Shown: piece by piece, positions 59,824 to 64,000 of the stretch
How positions within the stretch are numbered: position 1 is the first letter of the stretch
Layout: every line of letters starts with the position of its first letter
Source: an uncultured Muribaculaceae bacterium
GTDB lineage: Bacteria; Bacteroidota; Bacteroidia; Bacteroidales; Muribaculaceae
NCBI GenBank assembly: GCA_910588245.1
Contig: CAJUQP010000016.1
Location: forward strand, 1-64,000
Direction: 5' to 3'
DNA: 64,000 nt
Position numbers and translations under genes: made by a program
The notes under the pieces: model-generated
The model's database searches: none
Told to the model about the DNA's origin: nothing
The model's input: the letters and a program-made list of their open reading frames with translations, nothing else

Positions 59824-62304
59824 ATGAAGCGAAAAAGACTCCTTACTTTTCTCACCCTTTTCCTGATCTGCGCATCCCATGTCATAGCCGCGCCACCCCG
59901 GCAGCGTCTCACCATCGACCGTGACTGGCGCTTCCGGCTGTGCAGCGACTCCGCTGATCTTATCCATACGCTCCGCGATCTCGGCATAGGAGACAATCCC
60001 TTGTCGTCGCCCCGCGTCACCGTCAAGACAAAAGTCACCGATGACACAGAGCCCGAACAGGCGCAGGTCACGGCAAGTGAGATCACCCAGGCCAAAGGTT
60101 CCGGACATTCCTATACTCAGTCCGGATTCACAACAGTGCAGGTGCCTCACGACTGGAGCGCCGGATTGCCGTTCGATCCGGCCATGGGAGGATCGGCAGG
60201 CTATCTCGCCGGAGGGCAGGGGGTATATATGAAAGATTTCACCCTGCCACGTTCTTTGAGAAAAGATGGGAAAGTAAGGCTGCAATTCGATGGAGTATAC
60301 CACCGTGCCACAGTTTGGGTCAACGGCCACCGTGTCGGCCATCACATGTATGGCTACACAGGATTCGGCTACGATATCACCCCCTGGCTCAACCGCAACG
60401 GGAAGAACCGGGTGGTGGTGCATGTGAACCGTGAGGAACAGTCGCGCTGGTATACCGGCTCCGGCATCTACCGCCACGTCTGGCTTGATGTCACCGCTCC
60501 TACCCATATCAGGCATGACGGCATTTTTATAACCACGCAACCGGACGGGACTGTCACCGTCATCGCAGAGATCGACACCGCGACGGCCGACAAGGGGAAA
60601 CAGTTCAAGATTGCCAATACTATCCTCAACGCGGAAGGGAAAAGAGTAGAGAAGGCCACGGAGAAATGGAGTACGGAAAGACCGTATCTATACACCCTCG
60701 TGACGCAACTGAAGACACACAGCGGGAAGGTGATCGACGAAGTGCGCACGAAATTCGGCAACCGCGATATCCGCTTCGACGCCGACAGCGGATTCTTCCT
60801 CAACGGGCGAGGCATGAAGCTCAAAGGGATGTGTCTGCATTCCGATTGCGGAAGCCTGGGAGTGGCTGTGCCCGACGATTACTGGGAACGGCGGCTTAAG
60901 ACACTGAAGGATATCGGTTGCAATGCCATACGCTGCTCACATAATCCACCCTCTCCGGAATTTCTCGAGATATGCGACACTCTCGGGCTACTCGTCATTG
61001 ACGAAGCATTCGACAAATGGAAATCAGGATACTACGCTCCGTTTTTCGATGATAACGCCGCCGGCGATATCGCCGACATGGTGGTGCGCGACAGAAACCA
61101 TCCCTCGGTCATTGTCTGGAGTATCGGCAACGAGGTAAGCGAAGCCTGGCGAGATGACAATGAAGGGGTGGAGAGAGCACGCATGCTCAACAGGATAGTG
61201 AAGGATCTCGATCCTACCCGCCCCACGCTCGTGGCATGCCAGCAAGGATTTCAGGATAAGTTCGGAGAGGTGACCGACCTTGTGGGTTATAATTATCTCG
61301 AGCCGAGGATGATCGCAGACCATCGCCGCCATCCCCGAAGGAAGATGATGGTCACGGAAGCGTTCGTGTATTATTCCGGTCTGCGGGAGGATATCGTCAG
61401 GGACTTCGTGGAGGAGAATCCCTGGCATTTTGTGGAGGAGAATGATTTCATTGCCGGCTCGTTCGTCTGGGCCGGAGTGGACTATCTGGGGGAATCGTCG
61501 CCCTGGCCTGCAAAGGGATGGTGTTCGTGCCCTTTCGACATGACCTTAAAAGAACGTCCGCAGGCGGCATACTACCATGCAGCCTGGCAGCCTGAAAAAG
61601 ACTATCTGAAACTCGTGGTGCGCGACAATTGCTTTGATCAGGCCATAGGCACAGACCATTGGCAATATCCGCCGATGGCCGACACCTGGGATCTCCCCTA
61701 CACCGACTCGCGCTGTGTGCAGGTACGCTGCTACACGACATGCGATTCCGTGCAGTTCTTCTTTCCAATGTGGAGCAATCCGCAACTGCCGCTGAAAGCG
61801 AGGAGAACGAAAGACTATCCCGACAACTGCATCACCATCCAGCTCCCGGCGCGTCAGGGGAAAGTGCTTGCCATAGGATATAAGGAGGGCAGGGAAGTGA
61901 TGCGCGATTCCTTAGTGAACCATGGCGATGTGGCTGCCGCACGTCTCGATTTCGAGGGAAGCGCGTCGCTCCGCAGTCAGCCTGCCGACATGACACCGGT
62001 CGAAGAAGGCCGACGTCGTGCCACCGCCACAGCATTGCGTCTCACGCTCACTGATTCATTGGGACGCACACAACAGATGCAGCCTCGCATTTTCAATGTC
62101 CGCACGGAAGGTCCGTTGAGGCTTCTCGGGGTTGAGACCGGCGACATGCGCCGCAAGGAATCCTGGTGCACAACAGAATTGCCCACCTACTTCGGCGAAG
62201 GTCTTATACGTGTGGAATCGACCGACAAACAGGGTACAGGCCGGGTAATCATCACTGTCGAAGGTCTCCCCGACCCTGTCATAAAGGAATTTAACGTCAA
62301 TTAA
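59824..62304 (+). CDS. Secreted GH2 beta-galactosidase-like enzyme
   Basis: A signal peptide (MKRKRLLTFLTLFLICASHVIA) is followed by the GH2 sugar-binding domain (VQVPHDWS..., GVYHRATVWVNGHRVGHHMYGYTGF) and barrel. The acid/base Glu is in WSIGNEVSEAW (about 437) and the nucleophile Glu in MMVTEAFVYYSG (about 512). The Ig-like domain between (about 245-300) looks shortened: AEGKRVEKATEKW runs quickly into STERPYLYTLV. 826 residues. It lies after the arabinose operon terminator, so it may be expressed separately; side-chain galactose or related residues of arabino-galactans are possible substrates (inference). Confidence 0.85.
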   Translation: MKRKRLLTFLTLFLICASHVIAAPPRQRLTIDRDWRFRLCSDSADLIHTLRDLGIGDNPLSSPRVTVKTKVTDDTEPEQAQVTASEITQAKGSGHSYTQSGFTTVQVPHDWSAGLPFDPAMGGSAGYLAGGQGVYMKDFTLPRSLRKDGKVRLQFDGVYHRATVWVNGHRVGHHMYGYTGFGYDITPWLNRNGKNRVVVHVNREEQSRWYTGSGIYRHVWLDVTAPTHIRHDGIFITTQPDGTVTVIAEIDTATADKGKQFKIANTILNAEGKRVEKATEKWSTERPYLYTLVTQLKTHSGKVIDEVRTKFGNRDIRFDADSGFFLNGRGMKLKGMCLHSDCGSLGVAVPDDYWERRLKTLKDIGCNAIRCSHNPPSPEFLEICDTLGLLVIDEAFDKWKSGYYAPFFDDNAAGDIADMVVRDRNHPSVIVWSIGNEVSEAWRDDNEGVERARMLNRIVKDLDPTRPTLVACQQGFQDKFGEVTDLVGYNYLEPRMIADHRRHPRRKMMVTEAFVYYSGLREDIVRDFVEENPWHFVEENDFIAGSFVWAGVDYLGESSPWPAKGWCSCPFDMTLKERPQAAYYHAAWQPEKDYLKLVVRDNCFDQAIGTDHWQYPPMADTWDLPYTDSRCVQVRCYTTCDSVQFFFPMWSNPQLPLKARRTKDYPDNCITIQLPARQGKVLAIGYKEGREVMRDSLVNHGDVAAARLDFEGSASLRSQPADMTPVEEGRRRATATALRLTLTDSLGRTQQMQPRIFNVRTEGPLRLLGVETGDMRRKESWCTTELPTYFGEGLIRVESTDKQGTGRVIITVEGLPDPVIKEFNVN

Positions 62305-62428
62305 TGGCACCTTTATAAAATATCTCTAATAATATTTAATTGGTGTTAATTTTTCAGTAGGATTCCTTTTATTTTCAACAAAATTATATTAATTTCGCAT
62401 TGTAACAATTCTATTAACAAATTCCACT

Positions 62429-62668
62429 ATGAAATTCAAAGTATCAATTATTATGTTTTTCATATCTCTGGCAGCTTTGACTGGATATGCAAAAAATGTA
62501 GTGCCAGTATATACCTGGTGCGGTGAAATAGGATGGATCGACACAGAAAGAGGCACAATTGAAGATGTGTTAGCACAGGCTGTAGAAATCGAAAAAGTTC
62601 TTTGCGGGGAGGACGGGGATCCCAGTGAAGAGGATGATCAGGAAGAAGCACCCAACCCTGAGCCGTAA
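62429..62668 (+). CDS. Small secreted peptide upstream of a GLPGLI gene
   Basis: 79 residues: a signal peptide (MKFKVSIIMFFISLAALTGYA), a central part with two cysteines (WCGEIGW and KVLCGEDGD) and an acidic, proline-containing tail (EEDDQEEAPNPEP). I do not recognise the family; small exported peptides of the NVEALA class sit in similar positions in Bacteroides but the motif is not present. It is separated from the GLPGLI gene by a hairpin, so it may be made in excess over the downstream genes. Confidence 0.6.
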   Translation: MKFKVSIIMFFISLAALTGYAKNVVPVYTWCGEIGWIDTERGTIEDVLAQAVEIEKVLCGEDGDPSEEDDQEEAPNPEP

Positions 62669-62675
62669 AATTTTT

Positions 62676-62716
62676 GCCTGCGTCTATAATACCATAAAAG
62701 TATTATAGGCGCAGAC
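62676..62716 (+). terminator. Intercistronic hairpin
   Basis: GCCTGCGTCTATAATAC pairs with GTATTATAGGCGCAGAC (17 positions with one C-A mismatch and one G-U pair, 7-nt loop). No U-run follows. It lies between the small peptide gene and the GLPGLI gene, so it is either a partial terminator or an mRNA 3'-stabilising structure. Confidence 0.6.
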
Positions 62717-62730
62717 AAATTTAAACAACA

Positions 62731-63621
62731 ATGCCTATCATTATGCCACTCATAAAACTCATACTTTTGGCAATAATCTTGATATTGACAAATATCAGCA
62801 TGGACGTGCATGCTCAAAACATCAATTGGTCGGCAGCCAATGCATCGGAAAAGAAAGACAGCATCGATAAGAGGATATATGACAATGCGAAATACATAGT
62901 GACTTACGACTATAAATTTGCCAACGACTCGAAAAAGCCTAAGAAAAAAAGATGGGGTATCACTCAGCTGCTTATCGGTGAAAAGAATATAGGGTTCAGA
63001 GATTATTTCGAAGCTAAATTCGACTCCATCTATGACGGCATTGCCAAAGGGGAGTCAGATCTTTATGCCGCCACCCCGAAACTGATGGACATGCTCAAAA
63101 AAGTAAGATATGAGGAATCAATCATAACTGATCTCAGCCAAAAGAAAAACTCCATACAATTCAAGGCAGGTTCCACAACAAGATACCAATACGACGAGAA
63201 AACGCCGGAGATGAACTGGAAACTGGCTGAAGGAGATACCGTCATCGCAGGCTATCGATGCAACCGGGCAGATCTGTCGTATGCCGGAAGAAACTATATC
63301 GCATGGTATACTCCTGAGCTCGATCTCCCTTACGGGCCCTACAAGTTCAACGGTCTTCCTGGTCTTATCCTGATGATAAAAGATTCGAATGAGGAACATA
63401 TCTTCTTTGTCAGACAGATAAGGAAAACTGAGAAATACACCCCGATTTACAACAGAAAACTCCGTATTCACAAAACATCAAGGGATAATGCAAGGAAAAT
63501 CATCCGTAACTATCACGCTGATCCGGCCGCTGCCTTGACAGCCGACGGAAGCGTAATCCTCCCCGAGAGCTCGAAATCCGGCATTAAATCACGTCCATAC
63601 AACCCCATAGAACTTGAATAG
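62731..63621 (+). CDS. GLPGLI-family protein
   Basis: Bacteroidota-specific secreted protein, role unknown. Signal sequence (LIKLILLAIILILTNISMDVHA), start at either of two ATGs four codons apart. The diagnostic motif KFNGLPGLILMI (about 205) follows WYTPELDLPYGPY; the C-terminus is basic. 296 residues. Its stop region contains the start of the next gene (8-bp overlap), so the two are translationally coupled. Such genes often sit beside outer-membrane receptor genes. Confidence 0.85.
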   Translation: MPIIMPLIKLILLAIILILTNISMDVHAQNINWSAANASEKKDSIDKRIYDNAKYIVTYDYKFANDSKKPKKKRWGITQLLIGEKNIGFRDYFEAKFDSIYDGIAKGESDLYAATPKLMDMLKKVRYEESIITDLSQKKNSIQFKAGSTTRYQYDEKTPEMNWKLAEGDTVIAGYRCNRADLSYAGRNYIAWYTPELDLPYGPYKFNGLPGLILMIKDSNEEHIFFVRQIRKTEKYTPIYNRKLRIHKTSRDNARKIIRNYHADPAAALTADGSVILPESSKSGIKSRPYNPIELE

Positions 63622-64000
63622 ATTCTCTCTGATATCCATTTTAATATGTTTAACCGTCATTGTTATGGCGGTTCCTGCATATGCGGATAAAGAGATAACC
63701 CTTTCGTTCAGGATAATCGACTCCACATCAGGAGAACCGCTCTATAAAGCTATATGCCGTGTCTATACTCCAACCGGTAAACTGCATTCATATTCCATGG
63801 CTGATGACAGGGGAATGTTGACAGTAAAAATCCAGCTCGCCGACACTCTCGCTTTTAGTGCGATGGGATATGGCAGGATCCGAAAGGCAGCACAAAGTTT
63901 TGGTACAGACTCACTTTACGTGGTCAGACTTAGCCGGGAAGCGGTCAAACTAAAAGAGCTGGTCGTGAAAAGTCCACCCATAAGAAAGAAAGGAGACACC
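63614..64000 (+). CDS. TonB-receptor-like protein with carboxypeptidase-like N-terminal domain (partial, runs off the window)
   Basis: The frame is open to the right edge (129 codons seen). The only start before the signal peptide is TTG at 63614, inside the GLPGLI stop region; an in-frame TAG lies at 63608. The product begins (L/M)NRFSLISILICLTVIVMA, then a carboxypeptidase regulatory-like domain (TLSFRIIDSTSGEPLYKAICRV, MADDRGMLTV) and KLKELVVKSPPIRKKGDT, the usual entry to a TonB plug domain. An outer-membrane receptor is therefore likely, but the barrel is outside the window. Confidence 0.65.
   Translation, partial: MNRFSLISILICLTVIVMAVPAYADKEITLSFRIIDSTSGEPLYKAICRVYTPTGKLHSYSMADDRGMLTVKIQLADTLAFSAMGYGRIRKAAQSFGTDSLYVVRLSREAVKLKELVVKSPPIRKKGDT

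Overview
The window is a chromosomal segment of a Bacteroidota bacterium, almost certainly order Bacteroidales; a Muribaculaceae-like lineage is my best guess, from gene content only. The evidence: promoters of the TTTG-(19-21 nt)-TAnnTTTG type instead of sigma70 boxes, little Shine-Dalgarno signal, a MurF-alanine racemase fusion, DUF2851, DUF3256 and DUF3098 proteins, a GLPGLI protein, a Nudix-type AraR arabinose operon, and a seven-gene trp operon beginning with trpB behind a Bacteroid-trp-type attenuator. I saw no tRNA, rRNA, CRISPR array, prophage or transposase.

Layout. 1-340: a minus-strand promoter with two BlaI-like operators, reading off the left edge. 341-10071, mostly minus: acyl-CoA ligase and iron alcohol dehydrogenase, two tandem POT peptide transporters, SufE, and a secreted GH2 glycosidase. 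10195-18172, mostly plus: greA and a HIT protein, a C69 dipeptidase (minus), a DEAD-box helicase, a DUF3256 protein, gltX, and a truncated WaaA (Kdo transferase)-like reading frame. 18173-20428: a gene desert with hairpins, AT-rich palindromic repeats and two copies of a hairpin-rich element of about 228 bp. 20429-31376, mostly minus: ispG, a PAP2-like protein, RluA, DUF2851, rubrerythrin and the ftsX-DUF3098-uppP-truB-queA operon, with recO on plus. 31656-37667, plus: mtaB, GT2, surE, a probable ncRNA of about 245 nt, and murF-alr. 37695-44436, minus: trpBEGDCFA with its leader peptide and attenuator. 44694-50344, plus: malate dehydrogenase and the lutABC-lctP lactate oxidation operon. 50549-59723, plus: a TlpA-like lipoprotein and the arabinose operon araM-P-R-D-A-B. 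59824-64000, plus: a second GH2 enzyme, then a small secreted peptide, a GLPGLI protein and the start of a TonB-receptor-like protein.

The genes describe a saccharolytic gut-type anaerobe. It can use oligopeptides (POT), L-arabinose (epimerase lipoprotein, symporter, isomerase, kinase, 4-epimerase, Nudix repressor), beta-linked sugars (two GH2 enzymes) and lactate (LutABC, LctP), and it makes tryptophan under attenuation plus TrpE feedback control.

Most noteworthy: (i) a terminated small RNA of about 70 nt in three copies, sharing a CATGGTATTAG-type core, with compensatory change in the terminator stem of two copies; (ii) the repeated hairpin element in the desert; (iii) a WaaA-like C-terminal half downstream of gltX that has lost the conserved catalytic-domain glutamate; (iv) the trp attenuator; (v) the candidate ncRNA before murF-alr; (vi) the peptide-GLPGLI-receptor operon with a TTG start inside the upstream stop region.
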